Below, one piece after another: positions 1-6,115 of a stretch of DNA of 9,851 bases. The notes under the pieces were generated by a model. That model had not been told where the DNA came from. It saw nothing but the letters and a program-made list of their open reading frames with translations, and searched no databases. The stretch lies in assembly GCA_007120055.1 (NCBI GenBank), contig SKOL01000279.1:1-9851 (forward strand), in the 5' to 3' direction. Positions within the stretch are counted from its first letter, which is position 1; each line of letters begins with the position of its first letter. The DNA is from Anaerobacillus sp. Its GTDB lineage: Bacteria > Bacillota > Bacilli > Bacillales_H > Anaerobacillaceae. The position numbers and the translations under genes are program-made.

Positions 1-668
1 AAACCTTCATGACAACGTATGTTGTACTTTTCTAATACCTTAATGATAAACTTTCTTGTAATCCCGTTTAAAATGCCCGTAGCGACACTCGGAGTATAAA
101 CTTGTCCATCCTTTAACCAAAATATATTAGACACAATTCCTTCAGCTATGTAACCTTCATTCGTCAAGAAAATCCCTTCATACTCCGGTGACTTCAACTC
201 TCTTTTCCCGATAATGTTATTTAAGTAATGATGAGATTTCAGACGTTCTGTTCCTTCTGGAGTATTTCTTCTAGTTGTTAAAACCGAAGCCTTTTTTGTT
301 CGCGCAAGCGGGCTATTTATCGGTTTTATGAAGATAATAATCGTCGGTTCCGTATAAGAGTCAGTTTGCAAACCAACTGGTGCCGCGCCTGCAGAGACAT
401 TAAAACGAATATACGCATCTTTAAGTTGATTTAATGTTAAAAGCTCGGAAATGATTTCTTTTAACTGTTGCTTCGTTATGTTTAAAATAATATTTAATTG
501 TTCAACACTTCGTTCCAAGCGTTGAAAATGGTCATCCAATAAAAATGGATGACCATTATAAATGCGAAAAGTTTCAAATACACCTAATCCATATAAAAAG
601 CCGTGGTCAAAAGGAGAAATCTTCGCTTCATCTTGTAAAATAAACTCTCCATTCAAATATATATACAT
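1..668 (-). CDS. pabC: Aminodeoxychorismate lyase PabC, 3' end cut off by the window edge
   Basis: PLP-dependent fold-type IV lyase that splits 4-amino-4-deoxychorismate into p-aminobenzoate and pyruvate, the last step of the PABA branch of folate synthesis. The visible part encodes 222 residues from an ATG at 668-666; the C-terminus lies beyond base 1. It begins MYIYLNGEF and continues with a typical class IV N-terminus (SPFDHGFLYGLGVFET, about residues 18-33). Lys144 in ERLKSHHYLNN is the expected Schiff-base lysine. The EGIVSNIF motif (about 176-183) and the ATGILNGITRK segment (about 196-206) match the cofactor-phosphate region. Branched-chain aminotransferases and D-amino acid transaminases share the fold, but position directly after pabB and pabA makes PabC the best call. 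The ribosome binding site AGGTAG contains the pabA stop codon, so translation is probably coupled. Confidence 0.93.
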   Translation of the reverse strand, partial: MYIYLNGEFILQDEAKISPFDHGFLYGLGVFETFRIYNGHPFLLDDHFQRLERSVEQLNIILNITKQQLKEIISELLTLNQLKDAYIRFNVSAGAAPVGLQTDSYTEPTIIIFIKPINSPLARTKKASVLTTRRNTPEGTERLKSHHYLNNIIGKRELKSPEYEGIFLTNEGYIAEGIVSNIFWLKDGQVYTPSVATGILNGITRKFIIKVLEKYNIRCHEG

Positions 669-673
669 ATACG

Positions 674-679
674 CTACCT
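674..679 (-). promoter_or_regulatory. pabC ribosome binding site containing the pabA stop codon
   Basis: On the minus strand AGGTAG lies 5 nt before the pabC ATG. Its last three bases, TAG, are the stop codon of pabA. Ribosomes ending pabA therefore finish on the pabC binding site, which suggests translational coupling. Confidence 0.75.
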
Positions 680-1246
680 CGCATAATAACGAATGAAATT
701 TTTTAATAAGTTTTTTCCTTCTGCAGTCATTATTGATTCCGGATGAAATTGAACTCCTTCAATCGGAAGTTCCTTATGGCGAATCGACATAATTTCCCCT
801 TCACTTGTTTCAGAAGTTATCTCAAAACAATCCGGTAACGTTTCTCTTTTAACAATTAATGAGTGATATCTCGTTGCCGTAAAAGGTGACGACATTCCGG
901 AAAAAATCGTTTTTTGATCATGTGTAATTTCAGATGTTTTTCCGTGCATCAATCGTTCAGCACGAACGACATCACCACCAAAAACTTGGGCAATCGATTG
1001 ATGTCCAAGACAAACGCCAAAAATCGGAATTTTCCCAGCGAAATGTTTAATCGCCTCCATACTAATCCCGGCCTCATTAGGGCTACATGGTCCAGGAGAA
1101 ATCATCAAGTAATTAGGATTTAATTCTTCAATTTCGGCAATTGTTATTTTGTCATTTCTCCTGACGATTAACTCTTCACCCATTTCCCCTAAATATTGAA
1201 CTAAATTGTACGTAAACGAATCATAATTATCAATCATTAAAATCAT
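674..1246 (-). CDS. pabA: Glutamine amidotransferase subunit of aminodeoxychorismate / anthranilate synthase
   Basis: Class I glutamine amidotransferase of 190 residues that frees ammonia from glutamine and passes it to PabB. In Bacillus the same protein (also called TrpG) serves anthranilate synthase, and B. subtilis has no separate trpG in its trp operon. The sequence shows the N-terminal [16 protein letters not shown], the oxyanion region [13 protein letters not shown] (about 48-60), the nucleophile Cys79 in [11 protein letters not shown], and the catalytic His168 and Glu170 in GVQFHPES. Length is usual for the family. The start ATG at 1246 has a GGAGG box 7 nt upstream; a second in-frame ATG three codons later is less well placed. 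The gap to the pabB stop is 12 nt, and a TRAP-like triplet array covers its ribosome binding site. Confidence 0.95.
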   Translation of the reverse strand: MILMIDNYDSFTYNLVQYLGEMGEELIVRRNDKITIAEIEELNPNYLMISPGPCSPNEAGISMEAIKHFAGKIPIFGVCLGHQSIAQVFGGDVVRAERLMHGKTSEITHDQKTIFSGMSSPFTATRYHSLIVKRETLPDCFEITSETSEGEIMSIRHKELPIEGVQFHPESIMTAEGKNLLKNFIRYYAR

Positions 1247-1254
1247 CTTTTTTC

Positions 1255-1309
1255 CTCCTCAGCTCTTCACTTTACTCTTTTGTTCTCTCATCTCTTCTTC
1301 ACTAATCTC
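1255..1309 (-). promoter_or_regulatory. Probable TRAP binding site over the pabA ribosome binding site
   Basis: Read along the mRNA, the last codons of pabB and the pabA leader hold ten triplets: GAG (1309-1307), UAG (1304-1302), AAG (1299-1297), GAG (1294-1292), GAG (1289-1287), GAG (1277-1275), AAG (1272-1270), GAG (1265-1263), GAG (1260-1258) and GAG (1257-1255). Six of the nine spacers are 2 nt; the others are 9, 4 and 0 nt. The last GAGs form part of the GGAGG box of pabA. The ring-shaped, tryptophan-activated TRAP protein (mtrB product) binds rows of (G/U)AG triplets with short spacers, and in B. subtilis it represses translation of this same gene (trpG/pabA) by covering its ribosome binding site. 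The triplets and spacing are seen; TRAP binding is inferred from the family. Confidence 0.75.
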
Positions 1310-2731
1310 TTTTGCTTTCCATAACGCCATTGCCTTTTTCAATGATTCTTTATATTCAGCCTTAGGGTCGGAATCAATAACAATACCTGCTCCCGCTTGA
1401 ACGTAAGCAAAACCGTCTTTTGCTAACATGGTACGGATCGTAATGTTTAATTCCATATTACCATTATAACCAATCCACCCGATAGAACCAGTATATATCC
1501 CTCTTCTTACAGGTTCAAGCTCTTCAATAATTTCCATTGTACGCACTTTAGGTGCGCCTGTAATCGTTCCACCAGGGAATGTCGCTTCGATGACATCGTA
1601 TAAATTATATGTCGGATCAAGCTTACCACGAACGTTTGAAACAATATGCATCACATGAGAGTATTTTTCAATGACCATTAATTCATTAACTTCCACGGTG
1701 CCGAATCGGCTCACCCTACCTAAGTCGTTCCTCTCTAAATCAACGAGCATCACATGCTCTGCTTTTTCTTTTTCATTTTCAATTAACGTTTTTGCTAAAC
1801 GTTCATCTTCTTCTGTATTTTTACCTCTTGACCTTGTCCCTGCGATCGGGCGAGTGCTAATATCTTCGCCATTCTTTTTAACTAGAAGTTCTGGTGATGC
1901 ACTAATAATTTGAAAGTGTGGCGCTTCAATGTATGACATATAAGGCGAAGGGTTAATCTCCCGTAACTTTTCATATATATGCAAAGGAGCTGTCTGTAAT
2001 TTCTTCGCTTGACGAACAGATAAGTTCACTTGAAAAACATCGCCATCGGCAATATAATTTTGAACTTTTGCTACTGCCCTGTTAAAATCGGTTTCTGATA
2101 ACGAAGCATGCCAATACTCATCTTCTTCTACATCTTCAACATAGTTCCATTCTTCTTCTTTAATACTTGGTTGAAACCACATTTCTTCTAGCTCAACCAA
2201 TCTTCTTTCAGCCTCTTGCTTTTTTCCTTCTTGATAATGTGTAATAATCCAAAAAACATTTTCTTCATGATCAAAAATAAACACATCGTCAAATAACAGG
2301 AAAAATATATCATCTGTGTTTAAATCATCATCACTTAAGGTAGGTAACTTCTCAATTTGTCTTACAAGGTCATAACTAATAAAACCGATGGCACCACCTT
2401 GAAATTGAGGTAAACTTTCATCTACTTCTGTTTTATACTGACTCATCCACTGCTCCATCGATTGCAGTAATGGCCCTTTCTTTATTTCCTGCTTTTTATC
2501 TACTGTTATCGTTAATTGATTATTTTTCCCTGATAATACGGCCCAAGGCTCCAATCCCATAATACTGTAATTACCGCCTCGGCCACTCTCGAGAAGTATG
2601 TGATAATCCTTTTCTAAAGAAAGCTCTTTATACTTTTGGAACCAAGCAAAATCTTTAGCCTCGAATGATTTACCAAGAGGAAAACGTTGAACTTTATCTG
2701 AATTACTAGTTTGTCTCAAAATAACGTTCAC
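1259..2731 (-). CDS. pabB: Aminodeoxychorismate synthase component I (chorismate-utilising subunit)
   Basis: Chorismate-binding enzyme of up to 490 residues that, with ammonia from PabA, converts chorismate to 4-amino-4-deoxychorismate. An N-terminal TrpE/PabB domain (ILLESGRGGNYSIMGLEP, about 45-62) precedes the chorismate-binding domain from about residue 210. That domain contains GDVFQVNLSVR (230-240), NPSPYMSYIE (260-269), STRPIAGTRSRG (292-303), EHVMLVDLERNDLGRV (325-340), TFPGGTITGAPKVR (384-397) and AGAGIVIDSDPKAEY (446-460). Residue 297 is Ala in PIAGT, the form typical of anthranilate synthase; E. coli PabB has Lys there. The call rests mainly on operon context (pabA, pabC) and resemblance to Bacillus PabB, so TrpE-like activity is not excluded. 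The first in-frame start is GTG at 2731; the ribosome binding site argues for a start a few codons later (see that entry). The C-terminal codons double as the TRAP-like site. Confidence 0.9.
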   Translation of the reverse strand: MNVILRQTSNSDKVQRFPLGKSFEAKDFAWFQKYKELSLEKDYHILLESGRGGNYSIMGLEPWAVLSGKNNQLTITVDKKQEIKKGPLLQSMEQWMSQYKTEVDESLPQFQGGAIGFISYDLVRQIEKLPTLSDDDLNTDDIFFLLFDDVFIFDHEENVFWIITHYQEGKKQEAERRLVELEEMWFQPSIKEEEWNYVEDVEEDEYWHASLSETDFNRAVAKVQNYIADGDVFQVNLSVRQAKKLQTAPLHIYEKLREINPSPYMSYIEAPHFQIISASPELLVKKNGEDISTRPIAGTRSRGKNTEEDERLAKTLIENEKEKAEHVMLVDLERNDLGRVSRFGTVEVNELMVIEKYSHVMHIVSNVRGKLDPTYNLYDVIEATFPGGTITGAPKVRTMEIIEELEPVRRGIYTGSIGWIGYNGNMELNITIRTMLAKDGFAYVQAGAGIVIDSDPKAEYKESLKKAMALWKAKEISEEEMREQKSKVKS

Positions 2732-2736
2732 TCTCC
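2731..2736 (-). promoter_or_regulatory. pabB ribosome binding site; makes the start codon uncertain
   Basis: The only purine-rich box before pabB is GGAGAG at 2736-2731, and its last G is the first base of the GTG at 2731, which leaves no usable spacing. The next in-frame candidates are ATT at 2722 (8 nt from the box) and TTG at 2719 (11 nt from the box). No in-frame start lies upstream before a TGA inside the repeat. TTG at 2719 is plausible, given that hprT in this window has a similar 12-nt spacing. Confidence 0.5.
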
Positions 2737-2754
2737 ATTTACAACTTATGTTCC

Positions 2755-2871
2755 ATGAATTTCATAATTTATTATTCTCGCCACTAAGATCAATATATAG
2801 TTGCGTTAAAACCATACGCAAAATATATATTACTTGATGTGGCTCAATTTTGGTAATTATGAAATTCACTC
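2755..2871. repeat. Fold-back intergenic repeat, copy 1 (upstream of pabB)
   Basis: A 117-bp element that matches the copy at 5991-6108 with 13 mismatches and one 1-base gap in my hand alignment (about 88% identity), in the same orientation. Its ends carry a perfect 14-bp inverted repeat, TGAATTTCATAATT (2756-2769 and 2855-2868). Inside are further nested arms: GCCAC (2780-2784) with GTGGC (2839-2843), AT-rich arms, and TTGCGT (2801-2806) with ACGCAA (2816-2821) around a 9-nt loop. Most of the element can therefore fold on itself. It has no coding capacity and no clear target-site duplication. It resembles a MITE or an ERIC-like transcribed intergenic repeat; I do not recognise a named family. 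It lies between the predicted pabB promoter and the pabB start. Confidence 0.85.
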
Positions 2872-2912
2872 GTTATTAGTTCTTTCCTTTTCTGTCCAAC
2901 TTATATTTTATC

Positions 2913-2941
2913 ATTATACCTCAACAGACTGAAACAATTAA
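2913..2941 (-). promoter_or_regulatory. Candidate sigma-A promoter of the pabBAC operon
   Basis: The minus strand has a perfect -10 box TATAAT at 2918-2913, with TTAATT as a weak -35 at 2941-2936 and a 17-bp spacer. A start near 2906 would give a leader of about 175 nt that contains repeat copy 1. It sits downstream of the cysK terminator, where the operon needs a promoter. The poor -35 box limits confidence. Confidence 0.5.
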
Positions 2942-2960
2942 CTTAGATAAAATTTAAACG

Positions 2961-3030
2961 CCGCCCGAATTCTCTCGTTTCACTTTAAACCTCTATCGAG
3001 TTTTAGAGGCTCACTCGAGAATTCGGACGG
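2961..3030 (-). repeat. 70-bp hairpin element between cysK and pabB
   Basis: Arms at 2961-2974 and 3017-3030 form a 14-bp stem containing GAATTC on each side. On the plus strand one pair is C·A, but on the minus strand that pair becomes U·G, so the stem is complete as minus-strand RNA. A 6-bp inner stem (2990-2995 with 3004-3009, CCTCTA/TAGAGG) encloses an 8-nt loop, and part of that loop (ACTC, minus strand) can pair with GAGT at 3016-3013, a possible pseudoknot. No T-tract follows either arm, so it is not an ordinary terminator. It lies about 20 bp upstream of the predicted pabB -35 box. Function unknown; it matches no riboswitch I recognise. Confidence 0.6.
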
Positions 3031-3134
3031 ACATTTCTATACAATACATTCATGACAGTATTCTGATATTGATACTACCTACATGTATAAGTTCCGAGTT
3101 TTCCAACTTTCCACTAACCAACAAACCAACCAAC
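3031..3134. other. Non-coding stretch between the hairpin element and the cysK terminator
   Basis: This is the unassigned part of the 450-bp gap between pabB and cysK. It holds only a short low-complexity run of AACCAAC/CAAACC units next to the terminator (about 3114-3134). I see no convincing promoter and no ORF with a ribosome binding site on either strand. Confidence 0.6.
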
Positions 3135-3170
3135 AAAAAAAGGTGACCCGATACAAAGTATCAGGGCACC
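3135..3170 (-). terminator. Rho-independent terminator of cysK
   Basis: On the minus strand, arms GGTGCCCTGATAC and GTATCGGGTCACC pair around a TTT loop, with one internal mismatch and one G·T pair. A run of seven T (3141-3135) follows immediately. It begins 12 nt after the cysK stop codon and separates cysK from the pab operon. Confidence 0.93.
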
Positions 3171-3181
3171 CTCTTAAATCA

Positions 3182-4105
3182 TTAATCTTCAAATTGGTAT
3201 AATGGTGTACTTAAATACCTTTCCCCATTACTAGGAATAATCGCTACTACTTTTTTGCCTTTTCCTAATTTTTTCGCCACTTTTAATGCTGCAGCAATCG
3301 CTGCACCAGAAGAAATCCCACCTAAAATTCCTTCTTCTTTCGCTGCACGGCGAGCATATTCAAAGGCTTCTTCTGTAGAAATTTGAATAACTTCATCATA
3401 CACTTCTGTATTTAAAATATCAGGAACAAAGCCTGCACCGATTCCTTGGATTTTATGTGGTCCCGGATTACCGCCGGATAAAACAGGTGAATCTTGCGGT
3501 TCAACAGCGGCGATATGCAAATGCGGAAACTTTTCTTTTAACACTCCACCTGCACCAGTCACCGTTCCACCAGTTCCAATTCCAGAAATGAAACCATCTA
3601 ACTGATCTCCGACTTGCTCTAACAATTCTTTACCTGTTGTTAAACGGTGCACTTCAGGGTTTGCTTCATTTTCAAATTGTTGTGGTATGAAATAACCATT
3701 TTCCTTAGCTAATTCAGTAGCCTTACGGATCGCGCCCCCCATACCTTCAGGCCCTGGAGTTAACACTAGCTCTGCCCCATAAGCACGTAATAAATTGCGT
3801 CGCTCTAAACTCATCGTTTCAGGCATTACTAAAATCGTACGGTAGCCTTTTGCTGCCGCAACCATTGCTAAACCAATACCGGTGTTGCCACTCGTTGGTT
3901 CGATAATTGTATCGCCACTTTTTAGGTTCCCGTCTTTTTCAGCGCTTTCTATCATCGCTAAAGCAATACGGTCCTTGACACTACTTCCAGGATTCATATA
4001 TTCCAGTTTTAAGTAAATATCCGCGTAATCTTCTGGTACAAGACGATTTAATTTCACTAAAGGTGTTTCACCGATTAATTCAGTAATTGAATTTGCTACT
4101 TTCAT
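3182..4105 (-). CDS. cysK: Cysteine synthase (O-acetylserine sulfhydrylase)
   Basis: PLP-dependent enzyme of 307 residues that makes cysteine from O-acetylserine and sulfide in the cytoplasm. The N-terminus [16 protein letters not shown] is typical. Lys44 in GSSVKDR is the PLP Schiff-base lysine. PTSGNTG (71-77) is the substrate loop, GTGGT (177-181) binds the cofactor phosphate, GIGAGFVP lies at 221-228, and Ser292 in [10 protein letters not shown] contacts the pyridine nitrogen. Length matches bacterial CysK. The start ATG at 4105 has AGGAGGA upstream with good spacing. Its own promoter with an overlapping palindrome lies upstream, and a strong terminator follows. In B. subtilis CysK also acts as sensor partner of the repressor CymR; whether that holds here cannot be seen. 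B. subtilis has a foldase gene (yacD) between hslO and cysK that is absent here. Confidence 0.95.
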   Translation of the reverse strand: MKVANSITELIGETPLVKLNRLVPEDYADIYLKLEYMNPGSSVKDRIALAMIESAEKDGNLKSGDTIIEPTSGNTGIGLAMVAAAKGYRTILVMPETMSLERRNLLRAYGAELVLTPGPEGMGGAIRKATELAKENGYFIPQQFENEANPEVHRLTTGKELLEQVGDQLDGFISGIGTGGTVTGAGGVLKEKFPHLHIAAVEPQDSPVLSGGNPGPHKIQGIGAGFVPDILNTEVYDEVIQISTEEAFEYARRAAKEEGILGGISSGAAIAAALKVAKKLGKGKKVVAIIPSNGERYLSTPLYQFED

Positions 4106-4143
4106 TAGTATTCCTCCTCTTTTTAATACCGAGTATTTTCATT

Positions 4144-4163
4144 GGATTAATATATATTAATCC
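4144..4163. promoter_or_regulatory. Perfect 20-bp palindrome over the cysK -10 box, probable operator
   Basis: GGATTAATATATATTAATCC reads the same on both strands and overlaps four bases of the cysK -10 box (4160-4165), continuing across the expected transcription start. That position is ideal for a repressor. Control of sulfur genes by the Rrf2-type repressor CymR is established in Bacillus and makes CymR a candidate, but I cannot confirm a match to its consensus. It is too AT-rich and loop-free to suggest an RNA terminator. Confidence 0.6.
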
Positions 4164-4188
4164 TATCAGAGCAATACAACACTGTCAA
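4160..4188 (-). promoter_or_regulatory. Sigma-A-type promoter of cysK
   Basis: On the minus strand a consensus -35 box TTGACA (4188-4183) is followed after 17 bp by the -10 box TAGGAT (4165-4160). Transcription would start near 4153, giving a leader of about 50 nt before the cysK ATG. The promoter begins just 23 bp beyond the hslO stop codon. Confidence 0.85.
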
Positions 4189-4211
4189 TAAAAATATTTG
4201 TAAAATTTAAC

Positions 4212-5090
4212 CTACTTCGCATCTTCCAAAAGTTCCTGTAAATCAGCAACTGTAAAATTGTATGTTTCATTACAGAAATGGCATTCTGTTTCAGCGCCGC
4301 CATCTTCCTCGATCATTTCTGTTAGTTCCCCTTTTCCTAAACTAATTAATGCCCGGGAAATTCTTTCCTTCGAACAATGACATTGAAACTTAACATCCAT
4401 TTTATTTAGAACCTTTGCATTATCATCACCTAAAAGAGCTAAAATAAGTTCTTCAGGGGGCATTCCCGCTTCAATTAACTTTGAAATTGGCGGTAAAGTA
4501 CTTAGTCTCTTTTCGATTTCAGTGATAGTTTCATCATCTGCTCCTGGCATTAACTGAATCATAAAGCCGCCTGAAGCAAGAATCGATCCATCTGGATTTA
4601 CGAGTACACCAACACCAACAGAAGCTGGCGTTTGCTCAGAAGAAGCAAAATAGTAAGTGAAATCTTCACCTAATTCACCTGAAATTAACGGAACACTTCC
4701 TGTAAAATGATCTCGCATCCCTAAATCTTTTACTACAGATAATAATCCATCTTTACCGACCGCTCGAGCTACATCAAATTTACCTTCTTTATTTAATTCA
4801 AAGTCGACTTTAGGGTTGCCAACATATCCTCTTGTTTCTCCTTTGGCATTACTATCAACGATGATTGCACCAATTGGACCACCACCATCAATTTTTACTG
4901 TTAATTTCTCATCACCTTTCAGCATCGCTCCCATCATCGTCGTTGCCGTCATTGCTCTTCCTAACGCTGCAGAAGCTGTTGGCCAAGTTTCATGCCGTCT
5001 AACTGCCTCATTAACCATTTCAGTTGTATTGATGGCATAAGCCCTTACCTTTCCTTCGAATCCTACAGCTTTAACTAAGTAATCTGACAT
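4212..5090 (-). CDS. hslO: Redox-regulated chaperone Hsp33
   Basis: Cytosolic holdase chaperone of 292 residues, switched on by oxidation. In the reduced state four cysteines hold zinc; on oxidative stress they form disulfides and the protein binds unfolding clients. Here the four cysteines are Cys237 and Cys239 (QCHCSKER) and Cys270 and Cys273 (CHFCNETY), the expected CxC...CxxC pattern near the C-terminus. The N-terminal domain has typical segments such as [18 protein letters not shown] (42-59), [14 protein letters not shown] (66-79) and TRGYVGNP (86-93). Length is normal. The start ATG at 5090 has GAGGTG 8 nt upstream. The coaX terminator lies upstream, so hslO probably uses its own promoter. 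No terminator is visible between hslO and cysK, so read-through into cysK is possible. Confidence 0.95.
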   Translation of the reverse strand: MSDYLVKAVGFEGKVRAYAINTTEMVNEAVRRHETWPTASAALGRAMTATTMMGAMLKGDEKLTVKIDGGGPIGAIIVDSNAKGETRGYVGNPKVDFELNKEGKFDVARAVGKDGLLSVVKDLGMRDHFTGSVPLISGELGEDFTYYFASSEQTPASVGVGVLVNPDGSILASGGFMIQLMPGADDETITEIEKRLSTLPPISKLIEAGMPPEELILALLGDDNAKVLNKMDVKFQCHCSKERISRALISLGKGELTEMIEEDGGAETECHFCNETYNFTVADLQELLEDAK

Positions 5091-5120
5091 TCGTTTTACA
5101 CCTCTTTTTTAAACTTTACT

Positions 5121-5150
5121 ATTCTTTTTCAAATGAATATCATTAATCAA
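5121..5150 (-). promoter_or_regulatory. Weak candidate promoter of hslO with a small palindrome in its spacer
   Basis: The minus strand has TTGATT (5150-5145) and AAGAAT (5126-5121) separated by 18 bp. The spacer contains the inverted repeat AATGA-TAT-TCATT (5144-5132). A promoter is expected here because a terminator closes coaX, but the boxes are poor. The palindrome partly resembles Fur-family boxes, with too many mismatches for a firm call. Confidence 0.3.
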
Positions 5151-5170
5151 CATTATTGTCCGAGTGTGAG

Positions 5171-5197
5171 AAAAACTTGGCTTTAGGCCAAGTTTTT
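5171..5197 (-). terminator. Rho-independent terminator overlapping the 3' end of coaX
   Basis: Arms 5171-5181 and 5187-5197 form an 11-bp perfect stem (core ACTTGGC/GCCAAGT extended by A-T pairs) around a 5-nt loop. The minus strand ends in TTTTT and the plus strand in TTTTTT, so it could work both ways. The coaX stop codon (5185-5183) lies in the loop, and the last codons of coaX form one arm. Confidence 0.85.
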
Positions 5198-5950
5198 TCT
5201 ATAAATCATTATAAGTCCTTTTAAAGTTAAAAACGGATCAACAACATCTATCACTTTTGACTCTTCCGCTATTAACGGAGCTAATCCACCAGTCGCAATC
5301 ACTCGAGGCTCTTCATTAGCTTGATCCTTCATACGATTAACAATTCCTTCAACTTGTCCTACATAACCGTATAAAATACCTGACTGCATTGCACTGACAG
5401 TATTTTTACCGACAATGTCTTTCGGTTTAATGATTTCAATACGCGGAAGCTTTGACGCTCTATTATATAAGGCTTCTGTAGAAATACCGATGCCCGGCGC
5501 AATTGCCCCACCCATGTATTGATGTTCTTCACTTATGTAGCAGTATGTAGTCGCTGTACCAAAATCAACAATAATTAACGGACTTCCATATAATTCAATG
5601 GCAGCAACAGCATTGACAATACGGTCTGCACCAACTTCTTTTGGGTTATCGTATTTAATATTAAGCCCAGTTTTTATTCCCGGCCCGATAATCATAGGTT
5701 TTACATAGAAATATTTTTTACACATTTCTTCTAACGCATACATAATCGGGGGTACTACAGATGAAATGATAATCCCATCAATATCCTTAGTTGTTAACCC
5801 TTCATAAGAAAATAATTCCTTAATGATCATCCCATATTCATCTTCGGTTCTTTGACGGTCTGTTCCAATTCTCCAGTGATATTTTAACTTTTCATCATCA
5901 TACACACCTAATACTATATTCGTATTCCCTACATCTAAAACAAAGATCAT
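5183..5950 (-). CDS. coaX: Type III pantothenate kinase
   Basis: ATP-dependent kinase of 255 residues that phosphorylates pantothenate, the first step of coenzyme A synthesis. Type III enzymes need a monovalent cation and are not feedback-inhibited by CoA. The ASKHA-fold motifs are in order: DVGNTN (6-11, phosphate 1 loop with Asp6), PKEVGADR (103-110), DFGTATT (129-135, with Asp129 as likely catalytic base), GGAIAPGI (147-154) and ATGGLA (219-224). The start ATG at 5950 has AGGTGA 5 nt upstream. The gene sits between the ftsH terminator and its own terminator, so it is probably monocistronic. Its predicted leader contains repeat copy 2. The last residues (KNLA) and stop are encoded within the terminator hairpin. 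Confidence 0.95.
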   Translation of the reverse strand: MIFVLDVGNTNIVLGVYDDEKLKYHWRIGTDRQRTEDEYGMIIKELFSYEGLTTKDIDGIIISSVVPPIMYALEEMCKKYFYVKPMIIGPGIKTGLNIKYDNPKEVGADRIVNAVAAIELYGSPLIIVDFGTATTYCYISEEHQYMGGAIAPGIGISTEALYNRASKLPRIEIIKPKDIVGKNTVSAMQSGILYGYVGQVEGIVNRMKDQANEEPRVIATGGLAPLIAEESKVIDVVDPFLTLKGLIMIYRKNLA

Positions 5951-5990
5951 CTAAGTCACCTACTTTTTAGGTTTATATTTACACCACTCA

Positions 5991-6108
5991 ATGAATTTTC
6001 ATAATTTATTATTTCAGCCACTAAGATTAATACATAGTTGCGTCAAAACCATTCGCAAACTATATATCACGTGGTGTGGCTCATTTTTGTTAATTATGAA
6101 ATTCACTC
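5991..6108. repeat. Fold-back intergenic repeat, copy 2 (upstream of coaX)
   Basis: A 118-bp element about 88% identical to copy 1 at 2755-2871, in the same orientation. The terminal inverted repeat is TGAATTT(T)CATAATT (5992-6006) with AATTATGAAATTCA (6092-6105); one extra T interrupts it. Nested arms GCCAC (6017-6021) with GTGGC (6076-6080) and TTGCG (6038-6042) with CGCAA (6054-6058) are kept, as is the AAAACCAT loop. AT-rich middle arms also pair (CTATATAT with ATACATAG, one G·U in RNA). It has no ORF and no obvious target-site duplication. It ends 40 nt before the coaX start codon and begins at the expected transcription start of coaX. Confidence 0.85.
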
Positions 6109-6115
6109 CACTTCT

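Noticed and set aside
1671..1913. Plus-strand open frame of 80 codons opposite pabB
   Set aside because: It is antisense to the conserved chorismate-binding domain; the Ser/Phe-rich composition is typical of a shadow frame.
2755..2871. Target-site duplication flanking the repeat
   Set aside because: Flanks of both copies were compared and no direct duplication, including TA, is visible, so insertion by a specific transposase cannot be claimed.
2732..3134. A tetrahydrofolate riboswitch or T-box in the pabB leader
   Set aside because: I looked for the conserved cores of these classes and found none; the structure present is the fold-back repeat and the separate hairpin.
3083..3190. Short plus-strand open frame starting ATGTATAAG upstream of and through the cysK terminator
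   Set aside because: It lacks a ribosome binding site, runs through the low-complexity repeats and terminator, and ends antisense to cysK.
5991..6108. An outward promoter inside the fold-back repeats (for example TTGACG with TAGTGG in copy 2)
   Set aside because: The -10 matches are poor and the boxes differ between the two copies.
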